Origin: an uncultured Clostridia bacterium
GTDB taxonomy: Bacteria > Bacillota > Clostridia > Oscillospirales > Oscillospiraceae
Direction: 5' to 3'
DNA length: 59,508 nt
NCBI GenBank assembly: GCA_946186375.1
Contig: CAMHMZ010000011.1
Coordinates: 1 to 59,508 of the forward strand
Part shown: positions 6,689 to 16,200 of the stretch, piece by piece
Layout: every line of letters starts with the position of its first letter
Numbering within the stretch: the stretch's first letter is position 1
Translations under genes and position numbers: made by a program
The notes under the pieces: model-generated
What the model was told of the DNA's origin: nothing
The model's input: the letters and a program-made list of their open reading frames with translations, nothing else
Database searches by the model: none

Positions 6689-9083
6689 AATCGGCGTCAT
6701 CCTTTCCGGTAGGCAAAAAAAGATGCTGTACAGGCAGAAGATGCGAGAGAAGCGGCATGAGCTTATCCCCCGTACTGCACAGCAGACGATCACCTATCAG
6801 AACATGTACAAGGACGGCATCTGCCGTGTGACGGACCACTTCTTCACAAAAACGGTCGTGTTCGGGGATATCAACTATCAGCTTGCGCTGAACGAGGACA
6901 AAACGGCGGCTTTTGAGTTTTGGTGTGACTTCTACAACTATTTCGACTCCAGTATTTCGCTGCAGGTCAGTTGCATGAGTCAGTACGCCAATCTCGCAGA
7001 AATGGAGACGGTTATCGACATCCCGCCTCATCTTGATGAGTTCGACGGTATCCGTGAAGAATATGATGGCATTCTGAAAGCTCAGATGGCCAAGGGCAAC
7101 AATGGCCGCATTCGGAGCAAATATGTGACCTTCGGCATTGAGGCGGAGAATCTCCGGGTAGCCAAGCCCAAGCTTGAGAGAATCGAAACGGATATCATCA
7201 ATAATCTCCGAGCAATGGGAGCGTCGGCCAGATCGCTTTCCGGTTATGAGCGGCTGAAAATCCTCTATCAGACCATGAACGAAGAGACACAGGAACCGTT
7301 CATCTTCAACTACGATATGGTGACCCGTACCGGCCTTTCCACGAAAGATTTCATTGCTCCGACGAGCTTTGATTTCAGGAACAGCCGGTATTTTCGTATG
7401 GGGCAGACTATTGGCGCGGTTTCTTATCTCCAGATTCTTGCGCCGGAGCTTTCGGACAAGATGCTGACCGACTTCCTCGACATGGATAATTCCATTGTCG
7501 TGAACCTGCATGTCCAGAGCATCGACCAGGCCAAAGCAATCCGCCAGATCAAGGGGAAGATCACCGACCTCGACAAAATGAAGATCGAAGAACAGAAAAA
7601 GGCCGTCAGATCCGGCTACGACATGGATGTTCTTCCCTCAGATCTTGTCACCTATGGCAGCGAAGCAAAAAAGCTTCTCGAAGATCTGCAGAGCAGAAAC
7701 GAGCGCATGTTCTTGGTGACGGTGCTCGTTATGAACACAGCCAAAACGAAGAAAGAGCTGGACAACATCATCTTCCAAGCTGCCGGTATTGCTCAGAAGT
7801 ACAACTGTTCTCTCAAGAGGCTGGACTTTCAGCAGGAGCAGGGGCTTATGAGCAGCCTCCCCATCGGGCTCAACCAGATCGACATTCAGAGAGGACTTAC
7901 TACTTCTTCAACGGCGATTTTCGTCCCGTTTACCACGGAAGAACTGTTCCAGTCCGGCGAGGCCTTGTATTATGGCATCAATGCAATCAGCAATAACATG
8001 ATCATGGCTGACCGGAAGCAGCTCAAAAACCCGAATGGTCTGATTCTGGGCACACCCGGTTCCGGCAAATCTTTCAGCGCCAAGCGAGAAATGACCAATG
8101 CTTTTCTGATCACCAATGATGACATTATCATTTGCGATCCCGAAGGCGAATACACACCCCTGGTCGAACTCCTTCACGGGCAGGTAATCCATATCTCCCC
8201 CAACAGCCGCCAATATGTCAATCCTCTGGATATCAACCTCAACTACTCAGAGGACGAAAGCCCTATCAGTTTGAAAGCAGACTTTGTGCTCTCCCTTTGC
8301 GAGCTCATTGTCGGCTCAAAAACAGGGCTTGAACCGGTCGAGAAAACGATCATTGACCGTTGTGTCCGGCTCGTCTACCGGAACTATCTGGAGAACCCGT
8401 CACCTGTGAACATGCCTATCATGCAGGATCTGTACGACTGCATTTTGGCTCAGGAGGAACCGGAAGCAAAAAGGATCGCCACGGCGCTTGAAATCTATGT
8501 CCACGGTTCGCTCAATGTCTTCAATCATCGAACCAATGTCGATATCAACAACCGCCTTGTCTGCTTCGACATTAAGGAGCTTGGCAAGCAGTTGAAGAAA
8601 ATCGGTATGCTGGTTGTTCAGGACCAAGTTTGGAACCGCGTGACTATCAACCGCGCCGAGCACAAGTCCACGCGATACTACATGGACGAGTTTCATCTTC
8701 TGCTGAAGGATGAGCAGACAGCGGCGTACAGCGTTGAGATCTGGAAACGCTTCAGGAAATGGGGTGGAATTCCGACCGGCATCACACAAAATGTTAAAGA
8801 CCTGCTGGCATCCCGCGAAATTGAGAACATCTTTGAGAACTCTGATTTCGTGTATATGCTGAATCAGGCCGGCGGGGACAGGCAGATTCTCGCCAAGCAA
8901 CTCAATATCAGCCCTCACCAGCTTAGCTTCGTCACGAACAGCAATGAAGGTGAAGGGCTGCTTTTTTATGGGAACACCATCATCCCCTTCAAAGATCAGT
9001 TCCCGAAAGACACTCAGCTCTATCGCATCATGACAACCAAACCTAATGAAATCGAAGAAAATGGAGGAAATGAAAATGAATAA
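6606..9083 (+). CDS. virB4: VirB4-type conjugation ATPase
   Basis: An 825-residue ATPase that powers assembly and substrate passage of the conjugative channel. Walker A GTPGSGKS has its Lys near residue 488, a Walker B-like ICDPEGEY segment follows, and the YYMDEFHLLL box lies later. The region before residue 400 is the VirB4 N-terminal domain. The likely start is TTG 6606, 9 bases after AAGGAGGG; the longer ATG frame at 6585 would place its own start before that site. It overlaps prgI upstream and the next small gene downstream, so translation is coupled. Confidence 0.93.
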   Translation: MNRQKARTPAKRKPVITNVKTERKDGREIGVILSGRQKKMLYRQKMREKRHELIPRTAQQTITYQNMYKDGICRVTDHFFTKTVVFGDINYQLALNEDKTAAFEFWCDFYNYFDSSISLQVSCMSQYANLAEMETVIDIPPHLDEFDGIREEYDGILKAQMAKGNNGRIRSKYVTFGIEAENLRVAKPKLERIETDIINNLRAMGASARSLSGYERLKILYQTMNEETQEPFIFNYDMVTRTGLSTKDFIAPTSFDFRNSRYFRMGQTIGAVSYLQILAPELSDKMLTDFLDMDNSIVVNLHVQSIDQAKAIRQIKGKITDLDKMKIEEQKKAVRSGYDMDVLPSDLVTYGSEAKKLLEDLQSRNERMFLVTVLVMNTAKTKKELDNIIFQAAGIAQKYNCSLKRLDFQQEQGLMSSLPIGLNQIDIQRGLTTSSTAIFVPFTTEELFQSGEALYYGINAISNNMIMADRKQLKNPNGLILGTPGSGKSFSAKREMTNAFLITNDDIIICDPEGEYTPLVELLHGQVIHISPNSRQYVNPLDINLNYSEDESPISLKADFVLSLCELIVGSKTGLEPVEKTIIDRCVRLVYRNYLENPSPVNMPIMQDLYDCILAQEEPEAKRIATALEIYVHGSLNVFNHRTNVDINNRLVCFDIKELGKQLKKIGMLVVQDQVWNRVTINRAEHKSTRYYMDEFHLLLKDEQTAAYSVEIWKRFRKWGGIPTGITQNVKDLLASREIENIFENSDFVYMLNQAGGDRQILAKQLNISPHQLSFVTNSNEGEGLLFYGNTIIPFKDQFPKDTQLYRIMTTKPNEIEENGGNENE

Positions 9084-9708
9084 GAACATCAACAACAACA
9101 GCACCAACGAGGCTATTCTCGTTCCCAAATCCGAAATGATCAACATCCTGCTCGGAACTGTCCAGCTTGCCCGGATGCATCTCCGGCTCATTGATCTGCA
9201 CGAAGAGGAAAGCCGCCTCAAGAAGCGCCATCAGGCCTATCTTCATGTCCGCGATTACGCAGATCAGATCTGCGAGGAGGACAAAGAGCAGGTCGCTTCG
9301 ATCATCGACAGCATCTTTCCTGATGTGAATCTGCGTGATCCCAGAAGCGTGATTCCCGTTGAGACCGCTGCCTACTTCAATCCCGCTCTTTGTGAGGGCT
9401 GCCCCGGCTTTGACGGCTGCAAGGAGTATATGGATTCTGCCGCTCATGTGAAGACGGCAGATGAACATGTGGATGATGACGATGATGAGCGTCTGATCCT
9501 CGTGTCTACTGACACGATGGACGACATGCTGGAGGATATGTGCAGCCTCGGTATGGCAGTCGATGATCTTCTGGATATCTTCTACACGCTCATGGACGGC
9601 GGGGATATTTCCAGCGATGATCTGATGGAACGCATGTACCATGCAGAGGATACCTCGGAGGAAGTATACGCGAAGTGGGGCGACATTGTTCCGAGCCTGA
9701 ACGAATGA
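9076..9708 (+). CDS. Hypothetical acidic protein of the transfer operon
   Basis: A 210-residue soluble acidic protein. A CEGCPGFDGC segment could bind metal, an Asp run (VDDDDDE) follows, and the C-terminal third is rich in Asp, Glu and Met. ATG 9076 is chosen because GGAGGA lies just before it; an upstream in-frame start at 9046 would put this site inside the gene. It overlaps the end of virB4. I do not recognise the family; its constant place between VirB4 and the NlpC/P60 gene suggests a transfer role. Confidence 0.6.
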   Translation: MNKNINNNSTNEAILVPKSEMINILLGTVQLARMHLRLIDLHEEESRLKKRHQAYLHVRDYADQICEEDKEQVASIIDSIFPDVNLRDPRSVIPVETAAYFNPALCEGCPGFDGCKEYMDSAAHVKTADEHVDDDDDERLILVSTDTMDDMLEDMCSLGMAVDDLLDIFYTLMDGGDISSDDLMERMYHAEDTSEEVYAKWGDIVPSLNE

Positions 9709-9738
9709 TCTGTCCGCTGACGGGAGGAGGTGATGTCC

Positions 9739-12156
9739 ATGCATGATGATCTCCAGTTAGGGGCAAGGGAAAAAGTTGTTCAACAGATGACCCGGGAAGG
9801 CCTTGTAGAGACTAACCTGGCGAAGAAAAAGAAGCACAGGTTAAGCTCTCGCTCAGCGGATGATGGCTTTGAGCTTAAAGGTGATTCCGCAGGTCATGCG
9901 GAGCCAGATATGACTCTTTCCCCCGTAAGCCGTCAGAAAAAGCGATATGTTCAAAAACTCAGGAGCACAGAGCTTGGAGCGGAGCGGAAAGAAGTACCTA
10001 ATGCGGAGCAAACGCCATTAGAGCAAAACTATGCACCCTCACAACCCGCAGATGAAGCGCTTTTGCCAGAGTCATCTGAGGCACAGGACTTTGAGGAATT
10101 CACCGAAAATGGCATTGAAAGCCCCACAGACAGTTCCCCTCCGCACGTTGTAAGGCGGCGATTATCAGACAAATCAATCCGCGCGGATAGTCGTGGATCA
10201 CTTGCCTCTACGGAAAGCGATGCTCCTACACCGGAAGGCCTAACCAGGAAGCAGAAGAAAAACCGCGTCTATCAAGAGGAAGCGAAGAAAAAGCCCTCGC
10301 GGTTGCGTTTTGATGATGAAGGCAAATCAAAGAAGAATGGAACATCATCGAAACTCTTGAACGCAGAGGCCGCTGCAAAAGATGTAACTGTAGCGGCAAC
10401 CACATCTCTTGAAAGCGCTGCCCACAAGAGAGTTTCAGAAACAGAGCAAGATAATGTAGGTGTCCAAGCGGCACACCAAACAGAGCTTGCCGTAGAAAAC
10501 ACCGCTAGAGCAGCCAACAGTAAACTACACAGCACTAAGACACAGCCAAGCAATGCGACACCTCACGAAAAGAGTTCAAAGCTGGAGCATGAGACCGAGA
10601 AACCCATTTCCAAACTTCACTTTGAATCTACGTCCTCTGAGACTGCGGCAGTTCAGAAACCGAATCTTCCAAATAACCAGCAGAAAAGACGAATCAAGCG
10701 CCAGTATGCAGAAGGCTACAAAGCAGCTATGGCCAGTGGTGAGGTTGCTGTTGCCAGTACTGCGCCACGCCAGTCTATTGTTACGCGACTCAGTAATGGT
10801 GTAAAACGATTCGCTAAAGACAACAAAGGCTTGGTCGCTGTTCTCGGAATAGCGGCTGTTTTTGTTCTCCTCTTCATTGGTGCTTTTGGGACATTCGGCT
10901 CTATGTTCTCACAACTGGAGGGAGCTGTCATCGAATCGACCTATCTTGCTGATGACCACGATATTCGGAAAGCAGAAAATGCGTATGTGGCGATGGAGAA
11001 TGAACTCCAGCAGCAGATTGAACGGATCAAGCGGGAAAACCCCGACTACGATGAGTACCGTTTTCAGATTGATGAGATCTCCCACAATCCTTATCAGCTC
11101 ATATCGTACTTGACCGTGAAATATGGGGATTTCTCCTACTCTCAAGTAAAAAGAGAGTTAGAGGAAATCTTCAGAGAGCAGTATCACCTGTCCACATCGA
11201 GCGACACATATACAGAGACAACCACCCACACCGTGCGCGTAGGTGAATCTCTCGGTATGGTCGTAACAAGCGGATACTGCAACTGTCCTATCTGTTGTGG
11301 GGTGTGGTCTGGTGGCCCGACTGCAAGTGGTGTCTATCCGACCTCTGATCACACTATTGCTGTGGATGCCTACAATCCTTTTGTCCCGCTTGGTACACAC
11401 ATCGTTATGAACGGGACGGAGTATGTCGTTGAAGATACCGGCAACTTTGACCGGTTCGGTGTTCAATTCGATGTGTACTACGACAGTCATGCAGCGGCAT
11501 CAGCTCACGGTCATCAATCCTGGGAAGCGTTTGTTGCAGACAGCAATGGCAGCAACACCGTTCAAGTTACTCAAACCACAACTGTCAAGCGACTAAGCGT
11601 AACGGTAACTAACGCAAATCTTGACCTTGTTCTGCGAAATCGCATGAACGAGGATGAAATCAAGCGTTACATGATCTATAACGCAACCTATGGCAACCGC
11701 GATTATCTCTTCTCTGTAGAAACGCTGCCCGCCTATGGTGGTATGTCTTACGAGATTCCGCCAGAAGCGTTAAGCGACAGTCGTTTTGCAGCGATGATCC
11801 ATGAAGCCGAAAAGTATCTGGGCTATCCTTATGTTTGGGGTGGTGCAAGCCCCGAAACCAGCTTCGATTGCTCCGGCTACGTCTCATGGGTCGTAAATCA
11901 CTGTGGTAATGGCTGGGACTATGGCCGTTTGACAGCTGAGGGATTGAGAAATGTATGTACTTATGTTTCTCCGGCGGAAGCCAAGCCCGGTGATTTGGTT
12001 TTCTTCCAAGGCACCTACGATACTTCGGGCGCGTCGCATTGTGCAATCTATGTCGGGAACGGCATGATGATTCATTGCGGAAACCCGATCCAATACACAT
12101 CTATGCAGTCATCCTATTGGCAGCAACACTTTTACTGCTTTGGGCGGCTGCCCTAA
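9739..12156 (+). CDS. Conjugation-associated wall hydrolase with 3D and NlpC/P60 domains
   Basis: An 805-residue protein of the CD1108 mobile-element type. A long charged, low-complexity cytoplasmic region (about 1-355) precedes one membrane helix (about 368-392). Outside follows a 3D-like double-psi barrel (about 500-600) with GYCNCPICCG and a VEDTGNFDRFG segment. The end is an NlpC/P60 cysteine peptidase (about 690-805) with FDCSGYVSWV holding the catalytic Cys and SHCAIYVGNG holding the His. It probably opens peptidoglycan for the channel. Start ATG 9739 is 8 bases from GGGAGGAGG; ATG 9733 is too close. The long disordered N-terminus differs most between relatives. Confidence 0.88.
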   Translation: MHDDLQLGAREKVVQQMTREGLVETNLAKKKKHRLSSRSADDGFELKGDSAGHAEPDMTLSPVSRQKKRYVQKLRSTELGAERKEVPNAEQTPLEQNYAPSQPADEALLPESSEAQDFEEFTENGIESPTDSSPPHVVRRRLSDKSIRADSRGSLASTESDAPTPEGLTRKQKKNRVYQEEAKKKPSRLRFDDEGKSKKNGTSSKLLNAEAAAKDVTVAATTSLESAAHKRVSETEQDNVGVQAAHQTELAVENTARAANSKLHSTKTQPSNATPHEKSSKLEHETEKPISKLHFESTSSETAAVQKPNLPNNQQKRRIKRQYAEGYKAAMASGEVAVASTAPRQSIVTRLSNGVKRFAKDNKGLVAVLGIAAVFVLLFIGAFGTFGSMFSQLEGAVIESTYLADDHDIRKAENAYVAMENELQQQIERIKRENPDYDEYRFQIDEISHNPYQLISYLTVKYGDFSYSQVKRELEEIFREQYHLSTSSDTYTETTTHTVRVGESLGMVVTSGYCNCPICCGVWSGGPTASGVYPTSDHTIAVDAYNPFVPLGTHIVMNGTEYVVEDTGNFDRFGVQFDVYYDSHAAASAHGHQSWEAFVADSNGSNTVQVTQTTTVKRLSVTVTNANLDLVLRNRMNEDEIKRYMIYNATYGNRDYLFSVETLPAYGGMSYEIPPEALSDSRFAAMIHEAEKYLGYPYVWGGASPETSFDCSGYVSWVVNHCGNGWDYGRLTAEGLRNVCTYVSPAEAKPGDLVFFQGTYDTSGASHCAIYVGNGMMIHCGNPIQYTSMQSSYWQQHFYCFGRLP

Positions 12157-12171
12157 AAAGGAGGAATATGA

Positions 12172-12417
12172 ATGAAGGACAAACTTACCAGCATTAAGGA
12201 AAAAATCAAAAAATGTGAGGCTCGCCAACGTGAGATCGATGCAGAGCTGAAATCGCTCCGCCAGCAAAAACGCCAGATAGAAGACGAGAATATCCTTTCC
12301 ATGGTGCGTGAGTTGGCTGGTGAGAATGAAGATTTCCTGGAGGCGCTTCGGCTCGTCAATCAGTCAAACGATATGGAAGCCGCAAAGAAGAAGGAGGCTG
12401 AAGAGCGTGAAAACTAA
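12172..12417 (+). CDS. DUF4315-family coiled-coil protein
   Basis: An 81-residue, highly charged helical protein with continuous heptad-like Glu/Lys/Leu spacing across residues 5-45. DUF4315 proteins sit in this position in Tn1549-like ICEs, right after the NlpC/P60 gene. AAGGAGG precedes the ATG. Its last 11 bases overlap the next gene. Molecular role unknown; probably a partner of the neighbouring membrane protein. Confidence 0.8.
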   Translation: MKDKLTSIKEKIKKCEARQREIDAELKSLRQQKRQIEDENILSMVRELAGENEDFLEALRLVNQSNDMEAAKKKEAEEREN

Positions 12418-13138
12418 ATGGCTGAGGCGATCCTTTGTGTTGCTTCTCTGCATGGTGCTGATGCTTGGCAGCAGTACCTCGGCGTTTGCCTATTACAATG
12501 ATGAAGAGGGCAATGACGGCGTGACCGTAGAAGAAGTCACAACGACACCAGAACCGTCTCCGGTGGTACAGGAGCCGGAGCCCGTCCAGGAACCGCAGGG
12601 GCAAATTACTCCGGACGGAAACCTCTCACTTATGGACGATCTCGACTACAGTGCTCGCGGGGGATTGCAGTTTATGACCGTGACCACACGCAGCGGTCAT
12701 GTGTACTACATCGTGATTGACCGCACCGCAAATTCTCAGAACGTGTATTTTCTCAACCAGGTCGATGAATACGACCTAATGAGCATCATGAGTGATGCGG
12801 AAAAGGCGCAGTACGAGCAGGATCAGAAAACGCAGGAGCAGCAAAGGCCTCAGAACGTGGTTCCGGTTCAACCGGTTGATGATCCGCAGCAGAGTCAGAC
12901 ACCCACGCAGAAACCGACGCAGCAGTTCAGTATTGGGAACAATCTGACCATGCTTGCTTTCTTTGGTGGGATTGGTCTTCTGGTTGTTCTCGGTTTCTAT
13001 TTCCTCAAGATCAAGCCGAAAAAGAACGACGGTAATTTCTTCGAAGATCCCGATTTTGATGATGATGAAGGATATGAAAACGAAGATGAGCCGCCTTTCG
13101 AAGACCCTAATGACCCGGCCGCAAATGGTCAACAGTAA
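12407..13138 (+). CDS. DUF4366-family (CD1107-like) exported membrane protein
   Basis: A 243-residue protein. It has a signal peptide (residues 1-27, ending SSTSAFA), a Pro/Glu-rich segment, a conserved central domain (about 70-140), a Gln/Pro linker, one C-terminal membrane helix (about 183-205), and a very acidic tail. This is the DUF4366 architecture of mobile elements. The start is GTG 12407, 9 bases after GGAGG, overlapping the DUF4315 gene by 11 bases. It is likely a surface-exposed component of the conjugation machine. Confidence 0.82.
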   Translation: MKTKWLRRSFVLLLCMVLMLGSSTSAFAYYNDEEGNDGVTVEEVTTTPEPSPVVQEPEPVQEPQGQITPDGNLSLMDDLDYSARGGLQFMTVTTRSGHVYYIVIDRTANSQNVYFLNQVDEYDLMSIMSDAEKAQYEQDQKTQEQQRPQNVVPVQPVDDPQQSQTPTQKPTQQFSIGNNLTMLAFFGGIGLLVVLGFYFLKIKPKKNDGNFFEDPDFDDDEGYENEDEPPFEDPNDPAANGQQ

Positions 13139-13166
13139 CCCGTGAGACCTCCATATCCTGTGCGCA

Positions 13167-13202
13167 GAGTACCGCCTTAGTGTGCGGTGCTTTCTTTTTT
13201 CC
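13167..13202 (+). terminator. Probable terminator before the adhesin gene
   Basis: A GTACCGC/GCGGTGC stem with one mismatch is followed by a T-rich run broken by a C. It likely ends the channel-gene transcript, with the adhesin gene starting 35 bases later. Confidence 0.5.
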
Positions 13203-13236
13203 AAAACAACACAAATACTAAGAAAGAAGGTACAAC

Positions 13237-16200
13237 ATGAGTAAAAAAATCTATTCGCAGACAAAGCGCATCTTTGCTCTGCTCCTGTGCTGCCTTATGC
13301 TTGTGGGATTGATGCCCACCAAGGCACACGCTTTTACCGCCCAGCGCGGCGTCCCGTATTTTGACTTCTCGTATGAATCGGATGGCACCGAAATCATGTA
13401 CCACGACCACTTCGAGCTTGGCGGCTATGAGGCGGGCGATGCTTCCGGAACATCCCATCGTGTCCGTATTTGGATTAACGAGGAAGAAGCATGGTGCATT
13501 GAGCCTGGTCATCATCTTGTCCTTGGAGACGAGCTTCAGCTTGGCGCTTCGGACTGCTGGAACAGGCTGAGCGCCGATGTGAAGAATGGCATTCTTACCG
13601 TGCTCGCATTTGGTCGCCCTGGTAACGGCGCACGAATCGGCGGTTCTGACGGTTCTCAGACGGTTGCAACACAGCTCCTTATTTGGGAGATGGTTTGCGG
13701 CGCTCGAAATCCGGTGACATTTGAGCTGTATGATGACTGTATTCTGAACTGTATTTGCGCTGGTGGGCATCACCCCGAAGTTCGTGCGGTGTATAACAAC
13801 ATCGTGAATTACATGATGATGTATAAGAAAATGCCCAGCTTTGCTAACGGTTCCACACAGTCGATGACCTATGAAAACGGCAAGTACAGCGTTACGCTTA
13901 CGGATAACAACGGCGTTTTGAACGACTGTACCGTTACCGCTTCTAACAGCGCCATCAAGGTCACGAAGTCCGGCAATACGCTGACGCTCACCAGCTCGGA
14001 CTATATCGACGGTGAGGCCACGATCACGCTGACCAAGAGTTCCGGCATTAGTGCTTCGGCTCAGCTGGTAACTTACGGTGATCCCTCGCTGCAGGACGTG
14101 ATTGTTGGCATCGCGAAGCCGGATGATGTGGTCGCCACGTTCAAAGTCAAAACTCCCGGCGGCAATCTCAATATCATCAAGACCAGTGAAGACGGCAAGG
14201 TCGATAATATTACCATGACCGTTTCCGGTAATGGGCTGAATCAGACAGTGAAGACCGGAGCTGACGGCACGATCCTTTTGAAGGGCCTTGTCCCCGGCAC
14301 CTACACGGTCGCAGAGCAGGTGGCAGATTACTACATTCCCCAGCCCGCTCAGAAAGTGACGGTCGTAGCCGGTCAGACTGTGAATGTGTCTTTTGACAAC
14401 ATTCTGAAGAAAGGCAGCCTGAGCGTCGTTAAAAACTCCGAAGATCAGTTCAACGCCGGAATGAAGTTCCATTTGTTCGGCACGAGCGCAAGCGGCCTTC
14501 CGGTCGATGCCTACGCAATCACTGATGAAAACGGTGTCGCAACTTTCAACGACGTTCTGATTGGCACCAACGCTGGTTATACGCTGGAAGAGGTTGACAC
14601 TGCTGTTCGGTATGTGACGCCGGACACGCAGAACGTGAAGGTCTTTTGGGATGAAACCTCAAACACAGTCGTCCCCAACATTCTGAAAAAGTTCAATGTC
14701 AGCATCAGTAAAAGTGACGCTGAGAGCGGAACGAGTCAGGGAGATGGCACTCTCGCGGGCGCTGTCTATGGCCTTTACAACGGTGATGAGCTGATTGAAC
14801 AGCTTGTGACGGATGCAAACGGCAATGCTACATCCGGCTACTATATCTGTGGTGAGAGCTGGACAATCCGTGAAATCAGTCCGTCCGAGGGTTATCTGCT
14901 CGACGAAACGGTTTATCCCGTTGGTGCGTCCCCTTCCCTGTACAGCGTCGAATACAATTCTGCCCCTTCCATCAGCTCCCCGGAGCAGGTGGTCAAGGGG
15001 CAGATTGCTATTATCAAACATCACGACGACGGTGAAACACAGATCGAAACCCCGGAGGAAGGAGCCTCCTTTCAGGTTTTTCTCTCCCGCGCCGGTTCTT
15101 ACGATAATGCACGGGAAACCGAGCGCGATACTCTGATCTGTGATGCCGATGGCTTTGCTATTTCAAAGGAATTGCCTTACGGCCAGTATACCGTGCATCA
15201 GACCGCTGGATATCCTGAAACTGAAATGATGCCCGATTTTACGGTCTTCATCGCAAAGAACGGAGAGGTTTATAAGTTCCTCATTAACAACGCCAACTTC
15301 ACGGCATTTCTGAAGGTCGTCAAAGCTGATGCTGAGACGGGTCAGGCGATTCCGCTGAGTGGTGCTGGGTTCCAGATCTACGATGCAGCCGGCAGCAAAG
15401 TTGTCATGCAGTACACCTATCCTACTTTGACCGAGATCGACACGTTCTATGTCTCTGATGACGGCAGTCTGCTGACCCCTGAAGACCTCCCGGCTGGCGA
15501 CTATACGCTGGTCGAAGTCCAGGCGCCTTACGGTTATGTCCTGGATAATACGCCGGTGCCCTTTACTGTGACCAACAGGAGCTACGAGGCTGAAGGCGAT
15601 CTGAATGTGATCACGGTGACTGTATACGACATGCCGCAGAAAGGTAAGATCAACATTTCCAAGAGTGGTGAAGTATTCGCGTCGGTCAATGTGACCGGTG
15701 ATACGGTTCCTGGCGACAAGGACGGGACTTCGACAGTTCTTATCAATCAGGTCTATACCCCGATCTATGAGGTCAAGCCTCTGGCGGGTGCATCCTATCG
15801 AGTGATTGCTGCGGAAGATATCTACACGGGTGATGGCACTCTGCGAAGCGCGGCCGGGGATGCTGTCGCTGAAATCACGACCGGTGAGGACGGAACTGCT
15901 TCTACGGATGAACTCTATCTTGGCAAATACCTGATTGTCGAGACGGCTGCCCCGTTTGGGTATGCGATCAACGCCGAAGTGATGGAGGTCGCTCTCTCTT
16001 ATGCTGGTCAGGAGATTTCAGTCACGGCTACAGACGCTTCCTTTGTGAATGACCGTCAGAAGGCCGCAATTGATGCCTATAAAGCGATGGAGGCAAGCAA
16101 CAGCTTCGGTATTGGCCTCAATGGAGAAGTAACCGCTGTTTCGTTTGGCCTTTACGCGGCTGAGGATATTATCGCTCAGGACGGCAGCAAGATTCCCGCC

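Noticed and set aside
6504..7511. Long minus-strand frame opposite virB4
   Set aside because: Shadow of the virB4 reading frame; composition is the complement of its codons and no ribosome site is present.
13177..14472. 431-residue minus-strand frame opposite the adhesin gene
   Set aside because: Shadow of the CnaB gene, which has a signal peptide, repeats and a sorting signal.
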